DNA from: JALYJG01 sp033763555
GTDB lineage: Bacteria > Pseudomonadota > Alphaproteobacteria > UBA9219
Assembly: GCA_033763555.1 (NCBI GenBank)
Contig: JANRKK010000021.1
Coordinates: forward strand, 8,227 to 72,226
Length of the DNA: 64,000 nucleotides
Direction: 5' to 3'
In this document: piece by piece, positions 9,044 to 17,623 of the stretch
How positions within the stretch are numbered: position 1 is the first letter of the stretch
Layout of the letters: each line of letters opens with the position of its first letter
Translations under genes and position numbers: made by a program
The notes under the pieces: generated by a model
Told to the model about the DNA's origin: nothing
What the model saw: the letters and a program-made list of their open reading frames with translations, nothing else
The model's database searches: none

Positions 9044-9439
9044 ATGGGGAACGTATTGCTGCAGGGAAAATTGATCGGTGGCCGCCAAAGCGCTTGCAAG
9101 GGACTTCAGCTCATCTTCTTGAAGGAGAACGCAGGCCCACTTGATGGCGGTACCGTTTCTCTTATGGATGGGGATATTCTCACCGTCTTTTCTGATGCGG
9201 CGCGCCAGACCGTTTTATGGCAGGGAGCAGTCAAATTTGACCGGGAAAAAAACCGGAAACCTTATCCGAAAAAATATGATTTTGATGCGGACTATGCCGC
9301 AAGGGGCGGGCAAAAAGTCGGCAGACACTGGATTGATAATGCACAGGGTTTGCAGGATGGATTGGAACCGGAACGGTGGATTAATATGTTTCTGGAAGGA
9401 AAGTCCGCCACACTGCAGGTTGATGAGTTGAGTTTATAA
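9044..9439 (+). CDS. hypothetical protein, 131 aa
   Basis: I do not recognise this protein. It is small and soluble, rich in Gly and charged residues, with no signal peptide. The start has a good ribosome site (AGGAGAG, six bases before ATG). It begins 17 bases after xth on the same strand and may be co-transcribed with it. It ends two bases from the convergent epimerase gene. Confidence 0.65.
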   Translation: MGNVLLQGKLIGGRQSACKGLQLIFLKENAGPLDGGTVSLMDGDILTVFSDAARQTVLWQGAVKFDREKNRKPYPKKYDFDADYAARGGQKVGRHWIDNAQGLQDGLEPERWINMFLEGKSATLQVDELSL

Positions 9440-9440
9440 T

Positions 9441-10403
9441 TCAGGCTTTATGGTAGGTCTGATACCACCCCACAAATTTTGGAATCCCCTCGCTGATCGA
9501 GGTTTTGGGCTGGAAGCCTAAATCCTTGCGGCTGGTGGCGATATCAGCGGAGGTTTCCGGCACATCGCCGGGCTGCAGCGGCTGGAAATCATATTCAGCC
9601 TTTTTGCCCAATGTCTTTTCCAGCGTGGCGATGAAATCCATCAGATTTTCAGCATGTGAATTGCCGAGATTGTAAAGCCTCGCCAGCGGCGCGCCATCCG
9701 GCGCGCGGTCAAGCGCGGCTAGCACGCCCACGACAATATCGTCGATATAGGTGAAATCGCGCCGCATTTTGCCGTGGTTGAAGACCTTGATCGGCTTGTC
9801 GGCCATGATCGCCTGCGTGAACAGATAGGCCGCCATATCGGGCCGCCCCCACGGGCCATAGACGGTGAAGAACCGCAGACCGGTGCAGGGAATTTTGTAA
9901 AGATGCGCGTAAGTCCAGGCCATCAACTCATCCGCGCGCTTGGTTGCGGCGTAAAGCGAGATAGGCTTTTCGACCGCGTCTTCCACCGCGAAAGGCGTTT
10001 TGGTGTTGCCGCCATAGACGGAGGAGGAGCTGGCATAGACAAAATGCTTCGCACCGACAGCACGCGCCAGTTCCAGCATCACTGTCTGGCCCATGATGTT
10101 GGATTCGATATAGGCATAGGGGTTGATCAGCGAATAACGCACGCCCGCCTGCGCCGCGAGATGGATGATATGCGTGAAACCTGTTCTTGCCAGATGCAGT
10201 ATGCCGTCTTTGTCGGCGATATTCAGTTTATGAAAAGAAAAATTCTTATGTTTGAGAAGTTGATCAAGCCGCGCCTGTTTCAGCCTCACATCGTAATAGT
10301 CGTTGAGATTATCAACGCCGATCACCTCATCCCCACGCGCCAGAAGGGCCTGCGCCGTGTGAAAACCGATAAATCCGGCTGCGCCTGTCAGAAGAAGCTT
10401 CAT
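9441..10403 (-). CDS. NAD-dependent epimerase, UDP-glucuronate 4-epimerase-like
   Basis: Short-chain dehydrogenase-type sugar-nucleotide epimerase, 320 residues. The N-terminal Rossmann motif is GAAGFIGFHTAQALL; the catalytic motifs are the SSSSVYGG serine block and YAATKRADE (Tyr/Lys). The overall pattern (VDNLNDYYDVRLKQARL, YGPWGRPDMA) matches the UDP-glucuronate/galacturonate 4-epimerase group that supplies galacturonate for surface polysaccharide. The frame runs further upstream, but ATG at 10403 places the glycine motif at the usual position. Exact substrate is inferred from family resemblance. Confidence 0.88.
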   Translation of the reverse strand: MKLLLTGAAGFIGFHTAQALLARGDEVIGVDNLNDYYDVRLKQARLDQLLKHKNFSFHKLNIADKDGILHLARTGFTHIIHLAAQAGVRYSLINPYAYIESNIMGQTVMLELARAVGAKHFVYASSSSVYGGNTKTPFAVEDAVEKPISLYAATKRADELMAWTYAHLYKIPCTGLRFFTVYGPWGRPDMAAYLFTQAIMADKPIKVFNHGKMRRDFTYIDDIVVGVLAALDRAPDGAPLARLYNLGNSHAENLMDFIATLEKTLGKKAEYDFQPLQPGDVPETSADIATSRKDLGFQPKTSISEGIPKFVGWYQTYHKA

Positions 10404-10520
10404 GGCCATAAAACCCAATGGATACAAACCCATAAGAGTAGAAACGCCTTGTGAGCGCAAGTTAATTTACCCCCGTTTAACCGTGATTTGTGATAAAATG
10501 AACAATAAGGAGCAGGCACT

Positions 10521-11168
10521 ATGGCGGACAAAAGCTCTTCAGGCGGTTCGGGCGGTGGCGCGTCCTCAGGCGGAACGTCGGGCGGTGCAGGGTCGGGCTC
10601 ATCCTCCGGCAGCAATCCCTTCAGCGGTTTTACCCCGGGCTTCAAGAGCGGCACGACCTACAGCGCTGCGCCCGATGATTATACGCGGAAAGCCGCTGCA
10701 GCTTTATCGGAAACTCCTCCTTCAGAAACAGCTGGAACTTCTCCCGTGCCGGGAGCAGAGAAGACAGGCGAAAGCGCAAAAGAAAGCGTGAATGCTTTTT
10801 CCATAAAGGCTGGCACAAGCGAAACAGGGCAGTTTAAAAAAGGCTGGCAGGAACGGCTCGGCATCAAAAAAACCAATTCTGAAAATTACCAGAAACAATA
10901 TCAGGCAAAATTAGATAAGAATGCTGCCGAAGCCGCCAAGAAAGCGGAACAGGACAAGGCGAACATCGCAAAAGTCGAGAAGGAAAAATTTCAAAAGCAG
11001 GCTTTTGAGGCACAGCAGAGAGCAAACGCTTTCCGCCTGAAGGCCGAGATCGCTGCATGGACAGTCGCCATGGCATCCCAGGATCCTGAAACTCAAAAGC
11101 GAACTCAGGGAACAATTCAGGCGCTGCAAGAGCAGCTGGGCGGCATACCGGAAGTGTACAGAAACTAA
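10521..11168 (+). CDS. hypothetical protein with Ser/Gly-rich N-terminus, 215 aa
   Basis: The first 35 residues are almost only Ser and Gly. A Pro/Thr/Ser-rich linker follows, and then a highly charged Lys/Glu/Ala/Gln helix region (about residues 115-200) that should form a coiled coil. There is no signal peptide or membrane segment. The ribosome site AAGGAGCAGG precedes the ATG. I do not recognise a family; the layout resembles a structural or scaffold protein. Confidence 0.65.
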   Translation: MADKSSSGGSGGGASSGGTSGGAGSGSSSGSNPFSGFTPGFKSGTTYSAAPDDYTRKAAAALSETPPSETAGTSPVPGAEKTGESAKESVNAFSIKAGTSETGQFKKGWQERLGIKKTNSENYQKQYQAKLDKNAAEAAKKAEQDKANIAKVEKEKFQKQAFEAQQRANAFRLKAEIAAWTVAMASQDPETQKRTQGTIQALQEQLGGIPEVYRN

Positions 11169-11282
11169 TCGGCACGCCAGAAAAACACTTCTACTGCGTG
11201 ATTTCCATGGTTAAGAACTGCGGAATTGCCGAGTCTTTCCTTTTTGTCCTATAGTGCCCCGCTTTTTTAAAGGGGACATTCT

Positions 11283-11882
11283 ATGATGAAACTTTCTGAA
11301 CTTATAAGAGCGGCGGCAGATATTGTTGCGCGCGCGGAAAATAGATTCGCAGATAAAATGAACGAGGTGCGTCCTCCCATGATTATAAGCTCAGCGGTCT
11401 TTATACCGCATTATCCCGGAATATCTGGCCTGTATGTTGCCAAGAAGACTATGTCGCCTCATGAAACTGGTTCCATAGAAAAAATCGAAACAATACGGTA
11501 TGTCGCTGTGCGTATAAGAACGGACTCGCCTCATGCTTGTTATAATCTTGAAGTTCGTAAAGGATACCTTCCTGATTTTCTAGTATCGCACCCGATTAGT
11601 GAAAGGCCCTCTCGTATTGCAGTGTTGGATTTGAAGAGTGTCGTGCGCGGACTTATTTATTTGGACAAGCACACAGAAAACCGCAGATGGGATGATGGGT
11701 CGTGGAGACGGTACCGCCCAAGTATCGTGTCTGTAGCGAATCTGAATGCCGTAGCGAGTCGATATGGAATAGGTCCTGAGTTGTCGGAAGACGCATACAA
11801 ATATCTGGCGCCCTATGTGCCGCATTTGCCGCAGCCTACCCACCGCGTCCGCCAACGGTCATCTGCTCTAAACGCATCGTAG
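11283..11882 (+). CDS. hypothetical protein, 199 aa, overlapping tldD 3' end
   Basis: No known family. A soluble protein with an amphipathic N-terminal helix and a mixed central region (YVAVRIRTDSPHACYNLEVRKGYLPDF). The start follows a clear AAGGGGACA ribosome site. Base composition is visibly more AT-rich than the neighbours up to about 11800, which may mean recent acquisition. The last 47 bases overlap the 3' end of the convergent tldD gene, so the C-terminus (PTHRVRQRSS) is read from tldD antisense and may be an extension past an older stop. Confidence 0.55.
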   Translation: MMKLSELIRAAADIVARAENRFADKMNEVRPPMIISSAVFIPHYPGISGLYVAKKTMSPHETGSIEKIETIRYVAVRIRTDSPHACYNLEVRKGYLPDFLVSHPISERPSRIAVLDLKSVVRGLIYLDKHTENRRWDDGSWRRYRPSIVSVANLNAVASRYGIGPELSEDAYKYLAPYVPHLPQPTHRVRQRSSALNAS

Positions 11883-13269
11883 GCTGGCCAACGCCAACGG
11901 GGACGCTCTGGCCGTTCTTGCCGCAGGTGCCGATGCCGCCATCCAGCATCGTGTTATTGCCGATCATGCTGATGCGCTTCAGCGCCTCAAACCCGGTGCC
12001 GACTAATGACGCGCCCTTAATGGGCCGTCCGATTTTGCCATTCGCGATTTCGTAAGCCTCACTGGCGCTGAAGACGAATTTGCCGGAGGTGATGTCCACC
12101 TGCCCGCCGCCGAAATCGGCGGCATAAATGCCTTTTTGTACCGAAGCGATAATTTCTTCATGTGTCAGGTTCCCGGGCCGCATGATGGTATTGGTCATGC
12201 GCGGGTAGGGTTGATGCGCGAAGCCTTCGCGGCGGCCATTGCCCGTCGGCTTCATGCCCATCAGCCGCGCATTCATCCGATCCTGCATATAGCCGACCAG
12301 AACGCCGTCCTCGATCAACGTCGTGCATTGCGACGGCGTGCCTTCGTCGTCGATGGTCAGCGAGCCGCGCCGCTGGTCGATGGTGCCGTCATCGACAACC
12401 GTCACGCCCTTGGCCGCGATCTGTTGGCCCATCAGTCCGGCGAAGGCGGATGTTTTTTTGCGGTTGAAATCGCCTTCGAGACCGTGGCCTATGGCTTCAT
12501 GCAGCATCACGGCGGGCCAGCCGGGGCCTAGCACTACGGTCATCTCGCCTGCGGGGGATTCTATAGCGGAGAGATTGACCAGAGATTTGCGCAACGCCTC
12601 GTCGGCCAGTTTCTGCCATTCTTCCGGCGCGAACCAGCGCGCATATTCCAGCCGCCCGCCGCCGCCCATGCCGCCCGCTTCGATGCGATCACCATCGCGC
12701 GTGACAACGGATACATTCAGCCGGACGAGGGGGCGAATATCGGCGGCACGCCAGCCTCCGGCGCGCAGGATTTGCACGGCTTGCCAATTTGCGGCCAGCG
12801 AGACGCTGACCTGATGCACGCGCGGTTCTTTGGTGCGGATATAGGCGTCGATCTCTTGCAGCAATTTGATTTTCTCTTCAAAGCTTTTGCCCAGTAGCGG
12901 GTTGGCATCAGCATAGAGATGGCGGTTGGTACCTTGCGGCGGTACATCCATGGTGCCGCCATGGCCGCCTTTCACCGCCTGCACGGTTTCAGCCGCGCGC
13001 TTGATGGCTTTTTCGTCAAGATTGACAGCGTGGGCATAGCCTGTGGTTTCACCCGCCACGGCGCGCAGACCGAAGCCCTGCGTTGTGTCGAAACTGGCGT
13101 TTTTCAGTTTTCCGTCATCCCAGACCAGGCTTTCCGACTGGTTGTATTCGAGGAACAGTTCACCATCATCCGCGCCCTTCAGCGCGTCATTGACCGTGCG
13201 CTCAACCGCTGCGCGATCCATACCCGTCTGGGCAAAGAATAATTCATCAGTCTGGGCGATTGCGGACAT
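11836..13269 (-). CDS. tldD: Metalloprotease TldD
   Basis: One half of the TldD/TldE (PmbA) metalloprotease, which degrades unfolded peptides and matures some modified peptides. The 477-residue length is typical. The HExxxH zinc motif is present as HEAIGHGLEGDF, and the C-terminus carries the conserved glycine-rich GGIGTCGKNGQSVPVGVGQP block with a conserved Cys. No tldE/pmbA is in the window. The YciI-like gene lies eight bases upstream on the same strand and may be in the same transcript. Confidence 0.95.
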   Translation of the reverse strand: MSAIAQTDELFFAQTGMDRAAVERTVNDALKGADDGELFLEYNQSESLVWDDGKLKNASFDTTQGFGLRAVAGETTGYAHAVNLDEKAIKRAAETVQAVKGGHGGTMDVPPQGTNRHLYADANPLLGKSFEEKIKLLQEIDAYIRTKEPRVHQVSVSLAANWQAVQILRAGGWRAADIRPLVRLNVSVVTRDGDRIEAGGMGGGGRLEYARWFAPEEWQKLADEALRKSLVNLSAIESPAGEMTVVLGPGWPAVMLHEAIGHGLEGDFNRKKTSAFAGLMGQQIAAKGVTVVDDGTIDQRRGSLTIDDEGTPSQCTTLIEDGVLVGYMQDRMNARLMGMKPTGNGRREGFAHQPYPRMTNTIMRPGNLTHEEIIASVQKGIYAADFGGGQVDITSGKFVFSASEAYEIANGKIGRPIKGASLVGTGFEALKRISMIGNNTMLDGGIGTCGKNGQSVPVGVGQPTMRLEQMTVGGRGG

Positions 13270-13277
13270 GGGTTTTC

Positions 13278-13568
13278 TCAGTCAAGCGGGGCAACGCGAA
13301 AATTCTTCACTTCAATACTATGCCATACTTTTTCGGTGATGTAGGGATCTTCGGCAAGCGTGGCATAGAGGGCATCGCGATCCGGAAAATCGAGAATCAT
13401 CGCCGAGCCGACCATTTTTTCCTGATCGTCAAGAATGGGCCCGCCGATCAGATAGCGCCCTGCTTTTTTCAGCCGCGCCATATTAGCCAGATGCGCCGCG
13501 CGTACCTTGAGGCGCCGCATGGGCGCTTCGACATCGGTTCCGTCACTGGCGAGGACAAGGAATTGCAT
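13278..13568 (-). CDS. YciI family protein
   Basis: A 96-residue dimeric alpha/beta-barrel-type protein of the YciI/YCII group. Typical features are MQFLVLASDGTD at the start, RLKVRAAHLANMARLKKAGRYLIGGPILDD in pieces (His after RAAH), and SAMILDFPDRDALYATLAEDPY. Function in this family is poorly defined; the conserved His-Asp pair suggests enzyme activity. It precedes tldD on the same strand. Confidence 0.85.
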   Translation of the reverse strand: MQFLVLASDGTDVEAPMRRLKVRAAHLANMARLKKAGRYLIGGPILDDQEKMVGSAMILDFPDRDALYATLAEDPYITEKVWHSIEVKNFRVAPLD

Positions 13569-13571
13569 GAG

Positions 13572-13934
13572 CTAATCCAATACGCATTTCATTTCGGTAA
13601 AAGTCCAGTCAGCAGGCGTGTAGCGGCCTTCGTCTTGACACAAAGACTCTACATCTCCTTGAAGTTTGGTCCCCTTCTTTGGGCATTCGCTTCTGTCGTC
13701 AAAGATTACTTTTGATTCTATGTCCTGACCTTCATACGAAAAAGCTATAATTCCCTCGCATTGAGGCGTTGTAATGACCGTATTTTTCAAGGGGCTGTTG
13801 TTGTGAAGTTCTTTCTTAAATGTTGCCGTAACACACCGATAGGGAAAATGCCCAACACAGGATGCTGTTGCGGCATGGGAAAATAACAAACCGCCTATTA
13901 CAAGCGCCATTGCCAAAACTATTCTTTTAATCAT
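13572..13934 (-). CDS. hypothetical secreted protein, 120 aa
   Basis: The N-terminus is a clear signal peptide: MIKR, a hydrophobic core of about 14 residues, then AATAS|C. The mature part holds five cysteines, which could form disulfides in the periplasm. It could be a small lipoprotein if Cys26 is lipidated, but the AATASC context is a weak lipobox. No family recognised. It ends three bases before the YciI gene on the same strand; composition is more AT-rich than its neighbours. Confidence 0.6.
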   Translation of the reverse strand: MIKRIVLAMALVIGGLLFSHAATASCVGHFPYRCVTATFKKELHNNSPLKNTVITTPQCEGIIAFSYEGQDIESKVIFDDRSECPKKGTKLQGDVESLCQDEGRYTPADWTFTEMKCVLD

Positions 13935-14145
13935 GCTGTTTTTCTCCTTTAAGCGAATCAGTATGAGGTCAACCTATCCGAAAAAATCGCACTGCAACAG
14001 CCAAAGCCATCTCTGTTTTTATTGAGTCTTTTGCGAGAGCGTTCTTAACCCTGTTCAATCTAAATTAACGATGGTTAACGTATAATAGTTCTCAGAAAGT
14101 TCCATGATAAGGCCAATTTTTGGCGGTTTCAGGGAACGGTATAAA

Positions 14146-14946
14146 ATGGACAGGATTTTCAATATATGCCGTCTTTTACCCTATCCCTGTCGCTGGGCCG
14201 CACTCTTTTTAACTTTCATCTGTGCCGCGCTCGCGCCTTTTTCAACCGCAAGGGCGACTGAAGAGCGTGTGATTTTTATTCCCGTGCCGGGAACGGAAGA
14301 CCGTTCCGCCACATCGCCGATCGATGTCATCGAGAAAAACCGCCGCCTGAACCAGCTGCTGGATTATGTCCGCAAGGAAGGGCCAGGATGGGTGCCGGGA
14401 TTATCCGGCGCGTTCCGTTCGCCTTTCCGTGCTGCCGGAGAATTCTTCGGATTTGATTCCCTGAGTGAGGAAGATGGTTTTTTTGTTCCTCTCTTCCAGC
14501 CCGTATCTTCCTGGATGCAGTCGCCCTCCGTGGATGAAGCGCAGGCGGTCTGGCTGTCGCCGGAATACCGCCATAAAGGTTTTCTGCCTCTGCATGATTC
14601 CCTGATCGCAGGCGTCAATTTCCGCCACCGCGCCTGGAGTGAACGCGTGCAATTCGATGTCCGGCCTTTCTATGGCCAGAACTGGCTGAGCACGAACGGC
14701 CATTGGGGGGTGGAGTTGGGCATCGGCTTGCGCCGCCTGGAGGCTTCAGAGCCCTGGGGCCGCGTGGTTGTGCGCTATAACGACGGCGACCCGGCGCTGA
14801 TGGATAACGGCCGTGGCATCGACATGCATACGGAAATCAAATTCGACCCGAACCTGACATTGCATGCAGGCGTACGGAACAATGAAACATCGGATTTGGG
14901 GAATTATGTTCTGCTGCGCTGGAAACTGACGGATTTCGGGCCGTAA
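14146..14946 (+). CDS. exported protein, probable outer-membrane/barrel-like, 266 aa
   Basis: The signal peptide ends near STARA|TEER (about residue 38). The mature N-terminal half is loop-rich; the C-terminal half alternates polar and aromatic residues (FDVRPFYGQNWL, GVELGIGLRRLE, TLHAGVRNNE, YVLLRWKLTDFGP), as expected for membrane beta strands. The open frame begins at 14104, but ATG at 14146 gives a better signal peptide. An imperfect TTAAC-GATG-GTTAA palindrome lies upstream near 14064. It converges on tadB with a five-base gap. No family recognised. Confidence 0.6.
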   Translation: MDRIFNICRLLPYPCRWAALFLTFICAALAPFSTARATEERVIFIPVPGTEDRSATSPIDVIEKNRRLNQLLDYVRKEGPGWVPGLSGAFRSPFRAAGEFFGFDSLSEEDGFFVPLFQPVSSWMQSPSVDEAQAVWLSPEYRHKGFLPLHDSLIAGVNFRHRAWSERVQFDVRPFYGQNWLSTNGHWGVELGIGLRRLEASEPWGRVVVRYNDGDPALMDNGRGIDMHTEIKFDPNLTLHAGVRNNETSDLGNYVLLRWKLTDFGP

Positions 14947-14951
14947 TCTGC

Positions 14952-15938
14952 CTAGATCTCGAAATGGATCATCTTGATCATCGCCGCCCAGCCCAGCGAC
15001 ATCCAGAAAACACCTGCACCCATCAGCATTTTGCCCTTCAGGCTCGTGAACAGGGTCATCATATAGTCGGAGTTCACGATCATCAGCAGCGTGAACATGA
15101 TGAAGGGCAGCGAGCCGATGATCATGGCGCTGGCCCGTGCTTCGGACGACATCGCCTTGATTTTCAGGCGCAGCTGGCGGCGTTTGCGGATCAAGTCGGC
15201 GAGGTTGCCAAGCGTTTCCGCCAGATTACCCCCGGTTTCCTTCTGAATCGCCATGGCGATGATCAGAAAACGGAATTCCGGCGTATCAATGCGGCGCGTC
15301 ACTTCCCACATCGAGGATTCCAGGCTCTTGCCCATATGTACGCCGTCGGCGATGCGGTGAAATTCGGTGCCGACGGGCTCCGGCATTTCGCGCCCGACGG
15401 CGGCAATGGATTCGGTGATGGGCAGGCCCGAGCGTATGCCGCGGCACATCGTGTCGATGGCTTCAGGAAAACTGGCCAGGAATTTCTTGATGCGCCGCGC
15501 GCCCATAAAGCCCGTGATGAAATGCGGGATGCCGAGGCCAAGGCCTAGCGCCAGCAGCACGACAATTGGCCGCGCCCAGCCGAACAGATGGAAGATCAGG
15601 AAGAAAATCATGACGCCCAGCGCGTTGAACATCAGATATTCGCCGAGGCTGATGGTTTTGCCCGTGCGCGCCAGACGGCTGCGCAGCTTGTCCGGGTTGG
15701 GCAGCAGGCGGATCAGCTGGTTCATCAGCGGGATGCCGCTGTCGCCGGAACGTCGCAGGACGTGCGCCGCACGGTCGTGAGTTTTGATTTTGCGCACGGT
15801 ACCGCCGGGGCCAACGCGGCTCAGACGGCGTTTCAGGTCTTCGGCGACATTGTCCGAAAAAGCGCTGGCCGTCAGCATGAGGAACAGGAAAATGCCGCCG
15901 CCCAGAATCCAGTACATATGGCTGGCATCGAGCGTCAT
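14952..15938 (-). CDS. tadB: Tad pilus inner-membrane platform protein TadB
   Basis: GspF-like platform protein for Flp pilus assembly (CpaG in Caulobacter). An N-terminal membrane segment is followed by a basic region, two more segments, the cytoplasmic GspF domain (FPEAIDTMCRGIRSGLPI, ETGGNLAETLGNLADLIRKR) and a terminal pair of helices. The 328-residue length is normal. It overlaps cpaF by four bases. In most Tad loci tadC and tadD follow; here a convergent unrelated gene follows, so the platform partner is missing locally. Confidence 0.9.
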   Translation of the reverse strand: MTLDASHMYWILGGGIFLFLMLTASAFSDNVAEDLKRRLSRVGPGGTVRKIKTHDRAAHVLRRSGDSGIPLMNQLIRLLPNPDKLRSRLARTGKTISLGEYLMFNALGVMIFFLIFHLFGWARPIVVLLALGLGLGIPHFITGFMGARRIKKFLASFPEAIDTMCRGIRSGLPITESIAAVGREMPEPVGTEFHRIADGVHMGKSLESSMWEVTRRIDTPEFRFLIIAMAIQKETGGNLAETLGNLADLIRKRRQLRLKIKAMSSEARASAMIIGSLPFIMFTLLMIVNSDYMMTLFTSLKGKMLMGAGVFWMSLGWAAMIKMIHFEI

Positions 15939-17623
15939 GACGACTCCATGGCTTCCAGCAATTGCTTGTCGAGGCCGAAATAGGCGGCTTTAGGCAGGCA
16001 ATGCGGGCGCATGCCATTATTCTTGAAATCGATGATCAGCTTGCCGTCGGCGGATTCACCCGTCACCTCGGCGACAAACAAATCCTGCATAGTGATCACT
16101 TCGCCTTCCATGCCTGTGATTTCCGAAATATGCGTGACGCGGCGCGAGCCGTCGCGCAGGCGGCTGACCTGAATGATCATATCGACAGCGGCGGCGATCT
16201 GCTGGCGGATCGCGCGGGGCGACAGGTTCGCGCTGGCCATGCCGACCAGATTTTCAAGACGCATCAGGGCTTCGCGCGGGCGGTTGGCGTGGACGGTGGA
16301 GAGTGAGCCGTCATGGCCCGTATTCATCGCCTGCAACATATCCAGCGCTTCGCCGCCGCGGGTTTCACCGACGATAATGCGGTCAGGACGCATACGCAGG
16401 GCGTTTTTGACCAGATCGCGCATGGTGATTTCGCCATGGCCTTCAAGGTTGGCGGGGCGGGTTTCGAGGCGGACAACGTGCGGCTGCTGCAATTGCAACT
16501 CGGCGGCATCTTCGATGGTAACGACGCGTTCACCATGGTCGATCATCTGTGACAGAGCGTTGAGCAGGGTGGTTTTACCCGAGCCCGTACCGCCCGAGAT
16601 CAGGATGTTGAGGCGGCAGCGTCCGCAAATGCGTAAAATTTTCTGCATCGATGGAGAAATGCTGCCGTATTTCAGCATCGTATCCAGCGTGATTTTTTTC
16701 TTGGCGAATTTACGGATAGTGATGACCGGGCCGTCGATGGCCAACGGCGGCACGATAATATTGACGCGGCTGCCGTCGGCGAGGCGCGCGTCGCAGAGTG
16801 GTGAACTTTCGTCAATACGTCGGCCGATTGCCGTGACGATGCGCGTAGCAACCGCATGCACATGGGCATTGTCGCGGAACTGTACTTCGGACAGAGTCAG
16901 CTTGCCGCGGTTTTCAATGAAAACCTGCTTCGGCCCGTTGACCATGATTTCGGAGATACCTTCGTCGGACAGCAAGGGCTCCAGCGGGCCGAGGCCCAGC
17001 ATGTCATCCAGCAGCTGCTTGACGAGATCCTGCCGTTCGCTGGCATTCAGTTGCGTGCGGGTTTCAGCCAGAAGCTCGGCGACAAGCCCGGTCAGGTCAC
17101 GCGCCAAATCTTCGCGTGCCATCTTGGCGGCGGCGGAGGTATCGATACGTTCCAGCACCATAGGCTGGAGTTTCAGCTTGGCCTGATCAACGCTCGCGCG
17201 GCTTGGGTTGCGGGCGTAGGGATCCTGTTTGGGCGGTTCCATCGGGGCATCGATGGCGATGCTGGCCGTCGTGGATGAGGTGGGAATGACCGACCGGATG
17301 GGCAGCGATGGCGGCGCATCGCCTGAGGGCGGGGCAGCTTGTTGCGGTGTGGGAACCTCGACATTCGCCAGGCCGGAATCCGCCATGAAACTGTTGACCA
17401 GCATGGTTACCAGATCGCGCTGGTCGAGCAGGTTCAGTTCCAGACGGTTGATGGTCAGAAAATCCATCACCGCCTGTTTGGCTTCCTTGACGACATCGCT
17501 GCGCGGCGACCAGCGGGCTTTTTCAACGGGCAGTTTTTCTTTGAGGCGCGGTAACACCCGGTCTTTCAAGGCCGTGATCGTCATGTCCATGCTGAGGGAG
17601 GACGAGCCGTCGGCGGGTGTCAT
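15935..17623 (-). CDS. cpaF: Tad pilus assembly ATPase CpaF/TadA
   Basis: Secretion ATPase of the VirB11/PulE class that powers Flp pilus assembly. Walker A is ISGGTGSGKTTLL; the Asp box VTIEDAAELQL, Walker B-like MRPDRIIVGETRGGEALDML and the His-containing STVHANRPREAL follow. At 562 residues it is slightly longer than the usual 450-550, because of a Pro/Ser-rich stretch near residues 85-135. It overlaps both neighbours by four bases, indicating tight translational coupling. Confidence 0.95.
   Translation of the reverse strand: MTPADGSSSLSMDMTITALKDRVLPRLKEKLPVEKARWSPRSDVVKEAKQAVMDFLTINRLELNLLDQRDLVTMLVNSFMADSGLANVEVPTPQQAAPPSGDAPPSLPIRSVIPTSSTTASIAIDAPMEPPKQDPYARNPSRASVDQAKLKLQPMVLERIDTSAAAKMAREDLARDLTGLVAELLAETRTQLNASERQDLVKQLLDDMLGLGPLEPLLSDEGISEIMVNGPKQVFIENRGKLTLSEVQFRDNAHVHAVATRIVTAIGRRIDESSPLCDARLADGSRVNIIVPPLAIDGPVITIRKFAKKKITLDTMLKYGSISPSMQKILRICGRCRLNILISGGTGSGKTTLLNALSQMIDHGERVVTIEDAAELQLQQPHVVRLETRPANLEGHGEITMRDLVKNALRMRPDRIIVGETRGGEALDMLQAMNTGHDGSLSTVHANRPREALMRLENLVGMASANLSPRAIRQQIAAAVDMIIQVSRLRDGSRRVTHISEITGMEGEVITMQDLFVAEVTGESADGKLIIDFKNNGMRPHCLPKAAYFGLDKQLLEAMESS

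Noticed and set aside
10441..10500. TTAA pair upstream of the 10521 gene as a CtrA site
   Set aside because: The spacing between the two TTAA blocks is eleven bases, not seven.
14064..14078. TTAAC-GATG-GTTAA before the 14146 gene as a CtrA site
   Set aside because: The spacing is six, not seven; kept only as a palindrome of unknown role.
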